From Trichopria drosophilae (Eukaryota; Arthropoda; Insecta; Hymenoptera; Diapriidae), in the NCBI GenBank assembly GCA_030407085.1, contig CM059585.1, positions 111,093,501 to 111,157,500 of the forward strand: a DNA stretch of 64,000 bases. The letters are read 5' to 3'. Of the stretch, positions 31,333 to 42,753 are shown piece after piece (within the stretch, counting starts at the first letter, position 1; the number at the start of each line of letters is the position of its first letter). The notes beneath the pieces were generated by a model that ran no database searches, had not been told where the DNA came from, and worked only from the letters and a program-made list of their open reading frames with translations. Position numbers and translations under genes: made by a program.

Positions 31333-33150
31333 AGATTCAGAAACCATCGACAGCCCAATTTCAGAAATCCATGAATTGAGAAAATGGGTCATCGAAAATC
31401 GTATAAGTCACATAGCAGTAGATCAGCTGCTAAATATTTTAAGAAAAAAACTGTTGCCAGAATTACCTAAATCAGCTAGAACATTTTTGCATACTGCAAC
31501 CGGATATGAAAATGAAAAAAATAATAATTCTGAATTTGTTTATTTCTGTATAAAAAAACAATTCGAACAGCAAGCGAATGTCGAGCTCCATGACAAAAGA
31601 GAACTGCACCTACAATTCAACTGTAATGGATTACCTCTGTTCCGTACAAGAACGAAAGAATTTGGCCCTTACTGTGCAAAATTTTCTATGAACCAGATAT
31701 ATACGATCCATTTCCAGTTCTGATCCATTTTGGTGAGTCGAAACCCCAAGTACAATATTTCACAAAATTTATCGATGAAATAAATTAATTACTGCAAGAC
31801 GGCATAGAGATTGAAAATAAATTGTTTGAAATTAAAATCATGTGTTGCATTTTTGATAAACTTGCACGTTCTCATTTAAAATGCATAAAAGGACATAGAG
31901 GTTACAATGTCTATGAACGGTGCACTATAAAAGGTGAATTATGGAAAGAAAACGACACCAAGAAGAGAAAAATTGTATATCTAATGAATCATTCCGAGCC
32001 TTTCAAGATACCAATCATCATGGTTCTGATTCATCTCCTTTTCTACGTATACTACCCGAAATTGATATGATTTCGACTTTTGTTTTAGATGAAATGCACT
32101 TGTTATAATTATGTTATATTTAGGTTATATTTAGGTGTAATCAAGAAGCTTCTGACAGAGTGCTGGATTGGCACAAAAACTGGTAGGAAACTGCGAGTCC
32201 TTTGAACGTGTAGAAATTATCTTTGAGGCTACTGCGATTCAGATCTCAAGTACCTCTTGATTTTCAAAATATTATTTACTGGAAGGCTTCTGAATATAGA
32301 TTTTGTCTTCTCTATTGTTAAAAATTGCAATAAAAGGTATTTAACCAATAAATTTATATAATCATTTCGCACTTTTGAATACAGCCTGTCGCATATTATC
32401 AACAAAAAATTTAGCTGTTGAAAGAAATTCAGACGTCAAAAAATACCTGGAAAGTTTTACGATTCTTGGTTTCATTTATTATAGTCCTTCGATTGGTGCA
32501 TTAAATTGGCATAGTTTATGTCACATAGCAGATGACGTAAATAATCATTTAGGGAAAATGAAACGTTCTATAAGATGTGGCAACAAATAATTGGATTAAT
32601 TTTGTAGGAGATATAGTGAAATGCAATCAATTAACGTAGAAAAGAAAAAAATTGCTTCCCCAATTTTTTCCACTTCTTGAACTGCAACATATAAAAAAAG
32701 AGAATAATTCATTGCTCGTAAAAAATTTAAAATATAAAAATTACATACTTACTTGCAAAATACCAAACAATGCTGTAATGCTGAAAAACGTAACTTTCAT
32801 CAAAATTTACAAAATGTATTTTTTTAATACAAATGGGGCACATTTGGATCCAAAAAATATAAAACGCTCTGGGAAACAAGTTGTTTTGGTATGTAAACAA
32901 GTAGTAATGGATATGTGGGAAGTGGCCACTAGTGCGGAATCCGAAATCATAACACGATCTTTATCGATGATCAGTTGGAAGATGATTCTTTTGTCGCTTA
33001 ACGATGACCCATCTGAAATCGCTCAAGATTACATTATATCATTATATCACTTTTGCACTAAGATAAGTCAATTAATATTAATTAAAATAATTAAATCCCT
33101 GCAAACACAATTATGTAATATTTACGTAATGGTTACATTGTTACGTAAGT
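31333..33150 (+). pseudogene. Decayed large transposase, probably EnSpm/CACTA-like
   Basis: Consecutive broken frames give pieces of a single protein type that I associate with large insect DNA-transposon proteins. The first block (31333-31723) has ELRKWVIENRISHIAVDQLL, LPKSARTFLHTATG and LQFNCNGLPLFRTRTKEFGP. The second (about 31760-32070) has YFTKFIDEIN, ARSHLKCIKGHRGYNVYERC and a following KGE. Later pieces have VLDEMH (about 32080) and ALNWHSLCHIADDVNNHLG (about 32495). Order and spacing fit one gene of about 600 or more codons. At least four frameshifts or stops are present. The superfamily assignment is from memory of similar insect proteins and needs a profile search. Confidence 0.5.
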
Positions 33151-33613
33151 GATACTTTTGTGTTTGCTGGGATCTAAAGAATAAAAGGTCTTAAATAATA
33201 ATTAATAATATCTTAACTCGATCAGTACAGATTTTTCTCATTGCCTGAAGAGGTCCTGATCCAGTTTCGAGAAAACTCGGTGGCCATTTTGATTTTTACT
33301 GCAATGTTAAAAACTTTTTTTGTTATTACTATTATAACGCAATTCATTTGTTCAGAGGATTTTGAAAATTAGTTGGTGTTAGTGATAGGTAGTTAACTTG
33401 AAAAGTGAGTTCAATATAAAACTAGATGCCTTCGACCCGGGTGCCTACAATTTTGGCTAAATTCGTATTGCAGTTCCCTGACGAAAGGCTGATGCTTCCG
33501 GGAATATTCCCATTTTAACACTGCCAGGAAAGAAGGCGGCAGAGGGTAGTTCTAGCATCGTTAGGTTTGAGTAGTTTCTATACATATATTGTAACAATAT
33601 CTTGTTCCATAAA
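33151..33613. other. Non-coding DNA, possible diverged Helentron-like end
   Basis: CTTCGACCCGGG at 33430 and a segment near 33576-33613 resemble reversed parts of the Helentron-like family, but similarity is weak. No gene is seen. Confidence 0.3.
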
Positions 33614-33615
33614 TA

Positions 33616-34071
33616 GGGTGAATATGCCAATGAATGGACGGTTAAGCATTTTTCACACTTTGATCAATTGTAACTTTTGAATTCTTTTATGAAAATTTAA
33701 TTATGATACCACCATTAGAATCGTTAGACTCTGCTCTTTATGACCGTGTAGTTCAACCTTTGATTTCAGTTAATTATTAACCTCGTCTTCATACGTTTGT
33801 AAAAAAATCCGCTAAACCCCAATGAATAGACGGGTTAAATCAAATAGGACGTTTTCAGTACCAGTTTTGGATGGCTTTAAAACTTTGCTTCGATTTTACA
33901 AAATAATAAACACTGGAAGATCAATAGTACTGTAAATATTGTTTTGAATGTTCAAAGAACATAAAAATATATATTTTGTTGCATGTTGTGAATCATACAT
34001 CCATAAGAAATAGAAATATGTAGAAAATCGTCCATTCATTAGTAGTCGTCCATTCATTGGCATATTCACCC
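33616..34071. mobile_element. 456-bp Tc1/mariner-type MITE
   Basis: GGGTGAATATGCCAATGAAT (continuing GGACG) at 33616 is mirrored by CGTCCATTCATTGGCATATT plus CACCC ending at 34071. TA flanks both sides (33614-33615 and 34072-34073). The interior is AT-rich without coding capacity. It lies inside a reversed fragment of the Helentron-like family. Confidence 0.85.
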
Positions 34072-34073
34072 TA

Positions 34074-34150
34074 TATTAAAATTGAAAATGAGCATTTTCA
34101 AAACTTCGACCCCGGCCGCAGGTCAGCCGAAGCACTGATAAATGAGCACG
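34074..34150 (-). mobile_element. Helentron-like element, reversed fragment (copy 3)
   Basis: AAAATTGAAAATGAGCATTT then TCAAAACTTCGACCCCGGCC and AGGTCAGCCGAAG match, in reverse, the segment at 29830-29885 and 41260-41315 of the two longer copies. Sequence left of the nested MITE (33576-33613) weakly continues the match. Confidence 0.6.
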
Positions 34151-35529
34151 TCTTGTTCACACTGATGCTTAAGGTAGTTGTACCCCAACTGCATAGGTCA
34201 AAGTAATGAGTAACGTAAAAATTGAATAAAATATAGAATTGTTTATGCTAATAATATTATTAAGTGAAATTACCGCCAGCATATTACTAATTGCATAAAA
34301 ATTTTCAATTATAATAACACGAGTTAAAAATAAATTGCTTCTCGCTTCACGTAGTCCACGTTCCAACGTTATAGACGTGGCAACGCCGTGTCGGCTTCTC
34401 CGTGTTTACATTTTGTTTTAATTCGCTTCCGAAATCAATGGTTTGAAAAATATCGGAGGCGAACTATATTTGACACGCTGATTGCAAAACCGGGCTAAAC
34501 ATACGCCGCGAGAAAAAATGGGTTATTATTCTGTTCGCGAGCAAATACGAAACAAATTACAGGCTGTGGGCAAAAGTGAGTTACACTATTGTGAGAGCAA
34601 AAATGACTCAAAATATACTTCAGGACAAAAACTAATTAAAAATTTAAGTCATTCTTGTCCGCTCGGAAATTATAAGTCACTATACCAGCAAAGAAATTTT
34701 AACTTATTTTTGCTCGTGTTATAATTTTGTATAGAAACTTGTTCGCTTTGATATCGCAATTTTTAAACTTTTGGGATTCTTTTAAAAATATACAAATGAT
34801 TTAAAATTTGAATCATTATTTGTGTTAATAAGGCTTTAACATATTATTTTTAAATATGTTCAATCGATAGTAACTGTAATGTTATACTACTAGAATTTTT
34901 TTTTTTTTTAATAATAAAAAAAATAGGTGAAAATGATGATTAAAACAACGAATATAGACGCATATAGAAGCCCTGAGCGGATAGGGCAGATGTGCCGAAA
35001 ATTATACGTCCGAGAGATGGCACCGCTGTAGACTTTCGGAAATTCCCCTCGCCCCCCTCGCTCATACGGCGCCTCGATATTCCCCACCACGATTTACTTT
35101 CCACGTATACTTCACCCCTTCGCTTTCAATGTGCACCGTACACACGTGACCGATTAGCTTGGAGAAATACATATAGCCGGCGAAACCTCAAATGCCCCGA
35201 AAATGACAACTGATTGATATGAAGCAGCTTAATTTTGGGGCATTTCCCGCAAAAACAACAATTTTCTATTCCCACTAAACAACGAAATTTAAACATTGTG
35301 AAGTTTTATTATTAAATTACCGGTGCTTATTATATTTATTATCAATATATTATTATACTGAATGCTGTCTACTTCAATGAAACAAATAAATATGAAATTA
35401 TTTAATAAATATGTTTTATATTTGTAGGGGTACAGCCCTATAGATTGAATTTCGCGCCATTGTATGTATTTAATTTTGACGAACAAGGAGAATAGAATGT
35501 AAAGTATGGATCGTATGTTTGAATTACGC
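34151..35529. other. Mixed unique and AT-rich DNA
   Basis: No gene can be named. 34482-34724 is an 80-codon frame without recognised motif. 35190-35247 contains an inverted pair AAATGCCCCGAAAAT / ATTTTGGGGCATTT around a 29-nt spacer. GC content is near normal at 34990-35220, which may indicate unique host sequence. Confidence 0.4.
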
Positions 35530-35935
35530 GCCTTTCCGCGATTGCTTGTGTTCAAAAACGCGCGAAGTAAGTGAATTTGTCCAGTGGGCAATTGGACCAA
35601 TCACAAGTGGAGATAGTATGGGGTGGCTCTGCGCCGCGAATTCTCATAATTTGATCCCGGTACAAACCCCACGCAGCGTGATTGTATTGAGGGGATGTGT
35701 TTAGGAATGACGAATCCCAAACAAAAGCGGAAGCTGCTCGCGGAAAAGCCGGCTGCATTTTCGCGTGGATAATCGCAATTCGCGAAAATTGATAAAGGAA
35801 AATCCGGTAAGGAGTGTTGTGGCGGAAATTCACGGCGACCTAATAAAAGTGCGAACGAAGGAGGCGTCGGCCTCATTTTCTTGGCGTCTCGCCACAGGTG
35901 TCAGCGATTTTGAGTTTGATCTCCGATTGGGTAAG
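35530..35935 (+). promoter_or_regulatory. CpG-rich block with GTAAGT, possible promoter and non-coding first exon
   Basis: CG dinucleotides and GC content are much higher than in the surrounding AT-rich DNA. The block ends near a good donor, GGGTAAGTTG at 35928-35937, followed by an A-run. Such blocks in insect genomes are often 5' untranslated exons. No long coding frame is present. It could instead be an unrecognised repeat. Confidence 0.25.
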
Positions 35936-36032
35936 TTGTAAAAAAAAAAAAGAGAGAAACTTGACCTGCCTCGTGACGCCCTGTTTAAAGTGCGTGCGAA
36001 TAATTTGCGTTGTGTCTTTTATTTAAAGCGAT

Positions 36033-36176
36033 CAACTCGTTAGGATATCAACTTGAGTGGAAATCAAGTTGTTTTGAGACCAACTTGTATGGCAATCGAA
36101 TTGCTTGGAGAGCAACTTGTTTGGAGATCGACTTGATTGGAAATCAGCTTGAGTGGAGATCTACTCAACGAGAAAT
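36033..36176 (+). repeat. 16-bp degenerate minisatellite, nine units
   Basis: Units such as CAACTTGAGTGGAAAT, CAACTTGTATGGCAAT, CAACTTGTTTGGAGAT and CGACTTGATTGGAAAT follow one another without gaps, with consensus YRACTTGNNTGGARAT. The unit is not a multiple of three, so the overlapping open frame is probably accidental. Confidence 0.9.
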
Positions 36177-36599
36177 CCATTCCACTCATTTGGAAACTCC
36201 TGGATTCGGAGTGCATTCTAACTGGCTCCGATCTTCGTAATCCTGGTGGCTGCTGAAAGTGAAATTTCGACATCGTGGAACTTCTGGTTTTATTCAAAAT
36301 CTACAACGTTACTGTTGTAACCGAAGAAAGTCCGCCATTACCGTTGTAGCCGAGGTAGAAAGTGACGTGTGCTCCTGGTATTGGATAAAAAAAAAACATT
36401 TTTAAGTTAGGACGAAGCTGCAGTATTTTATTGGTGAATTTCCAATTCAACAATCGATGCTGCGTCGTCAGCGAACCTTGTCATAAATTTTGTAGATGGT
36501 CTGTACGAAACAAATAAATATATTTTGGTGTACAAATAAAAGAATTCAAATCTATATGAGTCTGACAAAAAAAATGGAAAAATATTGAATAACGTTTTC
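36177..36599. other. Non-coding DNA, no feature recognised
   Basis: A local duplication (ACTGTTGTAACCGAAGAAAG / ACCGTTGTAGCCGAGGTAGA at 36310-36361) is present; nothing else is supported. Confidence 0.45.
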
Positions 36600-37170
36600 A
36601 AGAATTTAATTTTCATTATAAAAATATTGTTGAAAAGCGAAAGCATTATTCTTCTTGGAAAAAAAATTGAAATGTGTAAAAATGTTTTGTTAAGCTACTT
36701 TTGTTATTAATTCAAATTTTTCTTCTCCGCTGTTAAGAACTTTATAAAAATGAACGAATTTTAATGAATAATGGCTTATTTTTTCAAGAAAAAAAAATTC
36801 TATACAACTTTACCGTGCGGTATTTTCAACTTTCCGAAGCCAACGATAAAATGTCGCTATTTATTTTAAAAAAGAACTATTACTTTTTACGAATTCTAAT
36901 TAATTTTGGTGATCAGACAAAGAATCATAAAAAAATTATGTGATCAAATTAAAGAGAATTTTTTTCTCGAAAAAGTAGCCGTCATTCGTTAAAATCTGTT
37001 CATTTTTTAAAAAATTCTTAACTGTGGAGTTGGAAAAAATTTGGATAAACAACGAAAGTTGCTTAACAAATTATTTTTGCAGGTTTCAATTTTTTCAATA
37101 TGAATAATGATTTTTCTCTTCATTAATATCATTAATAGTGAAAATAATATTGTTGGAAACGTTATTCAAT
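36600..37170. mobile_element. Palindromic MITE, family P530 copy 2
   Basis: The arms are inverted (for example AAATGTTTTGTTAAGCTACTT near 36680 against AGTTGCTTAACAAATTATTTT near 37055, imperfect). The centre matches the element at 7326-7853: both contain AATGGCTTATTTTTT/GACGGCTTATACTTT-like text, CTGAAGC/CCGAAGCCAA and AAAACTATTACTTTT/GAACTATTACTTTT. Ends are approximate. Confidence 0.55.
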
Positions 37171-37930
37171 ATTTTTCCCCAACATTGTGATATTCTGAGG
37201 TCTAACCACCTTAATCAGAATTCGTTAAAACTTGGTTTGTTAACAATTATTTATGACATTGATGATATATGATGAGAGTAAAATGGACTATTGTATATAA
37301 AAAATAAATTTAAAATTATCAGTGAAGTCTCCTGAATATTACATAAATCGTGTAATTCCGAGGTCGTTTATTTACGTTTTTATACAGTCATGGAATCTAG
37401 TAAAAACTGCATGTTCCTTAATTTTTTATTCGTTTGTTGTAAGGCAAGATCTAGCTTTAGCTATATTATATTAGCTCTATATTAATATAATAAAATACAA
37501 TCACCCATATTTACACATTCGAGGGTAATTTAAACAAAATTCTTGTAAAATACCAAAAATGAAAGTTTAAAAGAAACTATTGACATATAAACAATAAAGT
37601 TTCCAATTAATATGAATAAACAAAATTTCGCAATCTAGCTATAAAAATACTCGTTTGCTCTATGATTTTAATATTATGCGGTATTAATTATTATTACATA
37701 TATTACGGGTTAGTCTATAAAGCAGCTTTTTAAGCTGTGACTCGCCCGTTGGTATTGTAAATTGTATATGTACATGTATTGTCAGGTTTATTTCCAATAA
37801 AGACGTTAATAATAATAATAATAATAATATTACACTTTAGATTAAATAACAATTTTATTAAATTCAAGCAGTGCTACATTTATTCTAAAAATAGCATACT
37901 TTTTTTGAAAATCATCCATATATATACACT
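37171..37930. other. AT-rich DNA with a LINE-like 3' tail
   Basis: At 37715-37835 a moderately GC-rich segment (AGCAGCTTTTTAAGCTGTGA, CTCGCCCGTTGG) ends with CCAATAAAGACG and (TAA)7, the style of a LINE 3' untranslated end with a TAA tail. No coding sequence from it is seen upstream. The rest is featureless. Confidence 0.4.
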
Positions 37931-38318
37931 TCCCGGCAAGTAAAAAGAGTTAGCTGAGTTTCAGCTCTTGCAGGTGTAAAATACTAATTTTGTAATTGTG
38001 TGCGTAAACCCCGTGCGTAAAGTACTTTTGATGCCTGTTTTTCATGCGTAAAGCTCACTCTTACGCACTACCGACGACAAAATTCGTAAAGTGAACGGTC
38101 GTGCGTAAAGTTGTACTTTACGCACTCAACCAGGCATCAAAACGTAGCGCACTCTTTTCACGCACCCAATTACAAAAACTAGAATACCTAACATGGGTGT
38201 AAAGTATAACTGTTACGCATCGGTTGGTAATTTTACACATCACTCGGCGCCTTCGGTGCCTCGTATGTATCGTTCCCGCCCGGTGCGTAAAAGTACACTT
38301 TACACCCTTGTTAGGTAA
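37931..38318. repeat. TGCGTAAAGT-word palindromic locus
   Basis: It begins TTCCCGGCAAGTAAAAAGAG, contains AGCTGAGTTTCAGCT, then many GTGCGTAAAG/CTTTACGCAC words in both orientations, including the 25-bp inverted pair at 38101-38125. A nested inverted pair ACCTAACATGGGTGTAAAG (38185) / CTTTACACCCTTGTTAGGT (38297) marks a sub-element. Confidence 0.55.
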
Positions 38319-40111
38319 TATACTATTTTGAAATATTTATGAGCTTATTACAAATAAAGTACACCTTAAATCTTAAAAATGATAACATAATTTTAGTTTA
38401 ATATTTTTTAAGATCACTTTCCTCAAAATCTATTAACTTTTAGAAAAAATTGCAAGCGATAAAAAGTGCTTAGAGTAAAAAGATGCATTATTATTTTTAA
38501 ACAATTTAAACATTTTTTTTTTAAATTTATGAAAAAATTCAAAAATTACAATTTTTAAAATAATCTCCTATAATTCTGCGGAAAAGCTATTGTATGCTTT
38601 GTTGAGCTATTCTAATCCTTTTTGTTGAGAATTCTAAGCCTTTTTGTAAGTGTAATAATTTTCGAAAAGCTTATAGTCTTTTAGTTAAAGCGCCCTAAGC
38701 ATAACAAGCGAAAATTCTCGTTTTTGAGGTCATTTTGGATCATTCAGGTGACAAAATTAAATTTCCAACGTTTTCTACAGTTAAACTTGTTAATGTTGTT
38801 AAGTTGAAATAAAAACATTACCTCATCCATCTAAATTGGTTTGAAGATGATTCCATAACGGACAGTTGATACGAAATCCAATTTAAACAAAATCGGAATT
38901 ATTTACCCTTAAATACATTTTTTAGTAATAATTTGTTTTATTATAATTTTGGGTATCACATCCCCAGTATTTATCTTATCTAGAGAGCTCTGAAAGACTC
39001 TCGGTCTTTTTAAATGTTTCCATTTAAAATATGTTAGACAGTCCGCCATCCGTAGTAATCTGTTGAATTAAAATCATCTAGTTCTAGCTCTTTTCTCAAA
39101 TAAATTTACTGCAGTAAAAGATAAAATGTATATGAGCTTATTTCAAAACTGAAATAAAATTATATCTATAAAATTGTTATTGTAAATTTCTTAAACTTTA
39201 AATTAAAAAATCACATATTAAGTATTTTGTATATAAAAAATATCTTTCGTAATCATTTGGTATTTTTAATTCAAGTGCATTTTGAAAAAATCGTGAATGT
39301 AGTCTTTTCATATCAGAAGAAATTTTTGAAAGGTCGTATTTCCAAATTGCTATTGGAAAAGTTTATGAGTTCATTACTTATTGAATATACAATTTTCTAG
39401 AAATTTCAAAATATTCGAAATTTCTCAAATAATTATAAGGAAATGCACCGCCTTCCCAATGGAAGTGTAGTGTATTTTCTTTTAGTTATTTCCCTACTGA
39501 ACCATATTATTTAGATAATAATAAACTCATACTATTTATTTTATGAGTTGATTATTGCATATAATAAATATAATGATTGAAATACAAGAACTTTAAAATA
39601 TACGTGATCTTTTAATACCTGTTGATACCTACAGAAATTATTCTATAAATACGTTGTACAATTTTATGAAGTCATTTTATTTATATGCAAATTATATAAA
39701 ATGTCGATAAACAAATTTTCTCCAACTGAATGCACAAACATTCTATTTCTTAAATTTGGGCTCGAATTTTAATTTGGAAAATCGATTTTTGTGCTATCGT
39801 TAGAAAATACAGGATCAACAATACTTTCTTACTGCAGATGTCAACATGCAAAAAAAAATAAACGACAATATCTGTCGACATTAGTTTAATTGATTCCTTG
39901 TTGGAGCCGTGTAACTTAACGAATGTTTATCAGAATGAAACTTTTTCGATTGCAAAGAAGAGGTTGAGTTAGATGGTAACTGAACCATTTGGTTTAATCT
40001 AATAAAGAGTTATACTCGTTATTTTTAATTTACTGGCGTAATTAATTAGACAAATTGTACTACTCTCAAATTAATAACTCATGTTTTATAATAACTTAAT
40101 ATTATAGTGAA
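38319..40111. other. AT-rich DNA, no gene recognised
   Basis: No coding, repeat or transposon signal can be supported in this stretch. Confidence 0.55.
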
Positions 40112-40114
40112 TTA

Positions 40115-40228
40115 CTCTCTAAATACAAATCAGTGAAAACCGCTGCAAATCAGTGAATATTCGAGAAATTTCCAGACTAACTGTATTAGCTGATTTGCAG
40201 CGGTTTTCGCTGATTCATATTTAGAGAG
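40115..40228. mobile_element. 114-bp PIF/Harbinger-like (Tourist-type) MITE
   Basis: CTCTCTAAATACAAATCAGT (continuing GAAAACCGCTGC) is mirrored as GCAGCGGTTTTCGCTGATTC plus ATATTTAGAGAG. TTA is present at 40112-40114 and 40229-40231. A 3-bp TTA/TAA duplication with long TIRs and a tiny interior is typical of PIF/Harbinger MITEs. A further inverted pair (GAAATTTCCAGACTAAC / GTTAGTCTGGAAATTTC) extends to about 40268, so a larger fold-back is possible. Confidence 0.65.
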
Positions 40229-40362
40229 TTATAGTTATGTCGAAAAGTTAGTTAGTCTGGAAATTTCTGGACGATAGTGTATAAATCTATACTTTTTTGC
40301 TATTACGGTTCTTTTTCAGTTATTTCTATCGTAGTATATAATCTATCCTTACAGTCTAGTTA

Positions 40363-41513
40363 CTTCGACCCAGACTAAGTCTGGACGAAGTATTGAATTT
40401 GGTCACTTCGGGCAAAAAAATTACCATATAGTTTTTCATCAAATGTCGACGTTTCAGACCCTAAGGAACCCAAATCAACAATAAAAAAATTTGTGTCCGT
40501 GATCTTGTACGTACGTACGTCCGTACGTCCCGTTTTTTTGTCTCGCGATAACTCGCGAACGGATAATCGTATTGACATAAATTTTTTTTAAAAATACGCG
40601 TCTTGGCATAACTTAGATCTGATTAGATTTTGGGGCAGATCCACCCGTCCATTACTAACAAAAATTAGCCCCAATTAAGTTTCTTTCTAGTTTTTTGCAT
40701 TTATTTTGAAAAATACAAATTTTATTAAAAAATGTTTCAAACAAAAAAGATAGAGCATGAAATTCTCTACAAAAAAAGGTTGTATGCATTTTCTTTCTAA
40801 AGTCAACGATAATGTCATAAAAACTGGTTTAAAATGTTTATGACTATTGTCAGAAAAAGTATTGAATTTGGTAATCGCGGCAAAAAAATTACCCTATTGT
40901 TTTTCATCAAATTTCGACGTTTCGACCCCCTACCCCCCAGGGGCAGTCTTTGCCAGCCCCTCGGACGCGGTGACCACCTACGGCGCAAAGTTCTTTTACG
41001 CCCTTGATACGAAAATATCTATTTCGATATATCTAAAAGATGTCTTATAGATATCTATAAGATATCCGTCATAGATCTTTTCGATACTTTCAAGATATCT
41101 TTGACGAATTATATGTATATATATTGTATATATACTATCATAATAATATAGACAGTAATGAGTAAAACACAGTAAATATGTAATATGCATCGAATAGTCT
41201 ATTAGAATACAAGTGCATGAAGTAAGTGTTTTACAACTTTTATTTATTAATACTTCGGCTGGCCTGTTGTCGGGGTCGAAGTTTTGAAAATGCTCATTTT
41301 CAATTTTCATACATATAAGAAACACTATATTGTTGTAACATATCTATCGAAGCCACTTGGACCTAAATATGATTGGACCCCCAAATATCAATATAATTTT
41401 ATAATATAATTGAAAGCTGTTAGTAAACAAACGAGTCTTAAGGAATAGCCGACTCTCCACTGGGTCGAAGTTTCTGAGCGAGCGAAGCGAGCGAGGCACC
41501 ACGCCAACACTAA
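40363..41513. mobile_element. Helentron/HINE-like element, copy 2 (uninterrupted)
   Basis: Nearly identical to copy 1 minus the mariner: the same CTTCGACCCAG left hairpin, subterminal CTGGGTCGAAG (41459-41469), GAGCGAGCGAAGCGAGCGAG and a CTAA end. At 41046-41048 it reads TCTTATAGATATC where copy 1 has the mariner between two TAs, so this is the empty site. It encodes no helicase. A 67-codon minus-strand frame is conserved in both copies but shows no sign of constraint. Confidence 0.6.
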
Positions 41514-42753
41514 TTTAGACTTTAAAACAATACGATATATCTAAACAAAGCTTACATGAAACGGAATCAATAGGACATGGAATTTTGTTTCTTATTTTTA
41601 TTGTACAACCTAATAATCTCTGTGCAATTCGCAGATACAATAAAAAAATTCGTTAGTCGTTGTATATATCGGAGTTTCACACGGTTTCATAACTTAACTA
41701 CGTAAAACAAACAAATTTCTAAAATTTTCAATTACTAACAAAATATTTAATCCAAAAATAATAGTAATATGTAAATGTAGATTAACTATATATGTGGGTG
41801 TTAATTGAAGGATTTTTTTAATTTATCGGAAATTTTATCAGTAATGCAATAGTTTTATTGAATTATAGTTAAAATTATAAATAAAATTCCAACAGCTCTC
41901 ACTGAGACCAAATTTCTCTCGGTTTACGCTAACCCAGTATCTACCCCAAGGGTTAATATTAGGTATTGCATTATTATTATTACTTTTTAATGCTTTTAAA
42001 ATATTTGTATTTTTTTTTTGTTATTTTTAAATATTTACAATGTACAATACAATTATACATTTTGTCCCTGATTTAAAAAAAACGAGGGCGTTTTAAAGTT
42101 TATCTGTAAATTTCTTCGAGATTGCCAGCGAATTCATAATTGATTAAAAAAGATTATTTGGTGTGCCATTACACTTAGATTTAAATTGAATTCGCGTACA
42201 CCGCGAAAAGTAAAATGTGAAAATCCTACACATAAATGTGCGGTCTTAAGTAGTGTCTATATCTTTATTTTATTTATTTTTTTTTAATATTATATACGTC
42301 GTTTATGAAGGTAGAATCCGCACCACCTGAGCTTTGGCGTTATTAGAAATTTATAAGCAAATACAGAGGTATCCCAATGACAGATGGCAAAAGTCGGGAT
42401 CGAACCAGGGTTTTCTGATACCTTTATTTTATTTCATTATAAACGTTAATATAATGTTTTAAATTATCCACCATTTAAAAAATAAACACAGTATAAAATG
42501 CATATAAAGAGAATAAAACAATAATAATTTAATGTCATGTTCACATTAGTACTTTAAATACGGTAACCCCTACAATTTCCGTCCATAAGTTTCTTGTTTT
42601 TCTTCTCTGGCATTTATATTGTTGTTACATGTTTAAATATTGTATAAAGGCAAATTAGATGCCTTTGTTCCATGTAATGCAAATAAAGAAATAAATAAAT
42701 AATATGGAAGCAAGAACAATCAATGTATTTTTTTTATCCATATTACGTTAACA
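41514..42753. other. AT-rich DNA with repeat fragments
   Basis: The 42302-42337 block repeats 30156-30190. GGGATCGAACCAGGG near 42399 looks like a tRNA-type B box but no tRNA or complete SINE can be drawn around it. The segment ending AATAAAGAAATAAATAAATAA at about 42680-42702 looks like a retroelement 3' tail. No gene. Confidence 0.4.

Noticed and set aside
34482..34724. 80-codon frame beginning MQNRAKHTPREKMGYYS
   Set aside because: No recognised motif, no splice or poly(A) context; could be chance.
42390..42415. tRNA-like B box (GGGATCGAACCAGGG)
   Set aside because: No A box at the right distance and no cloverleaf could be formed, so neither a tRNA nor a SINE is called.
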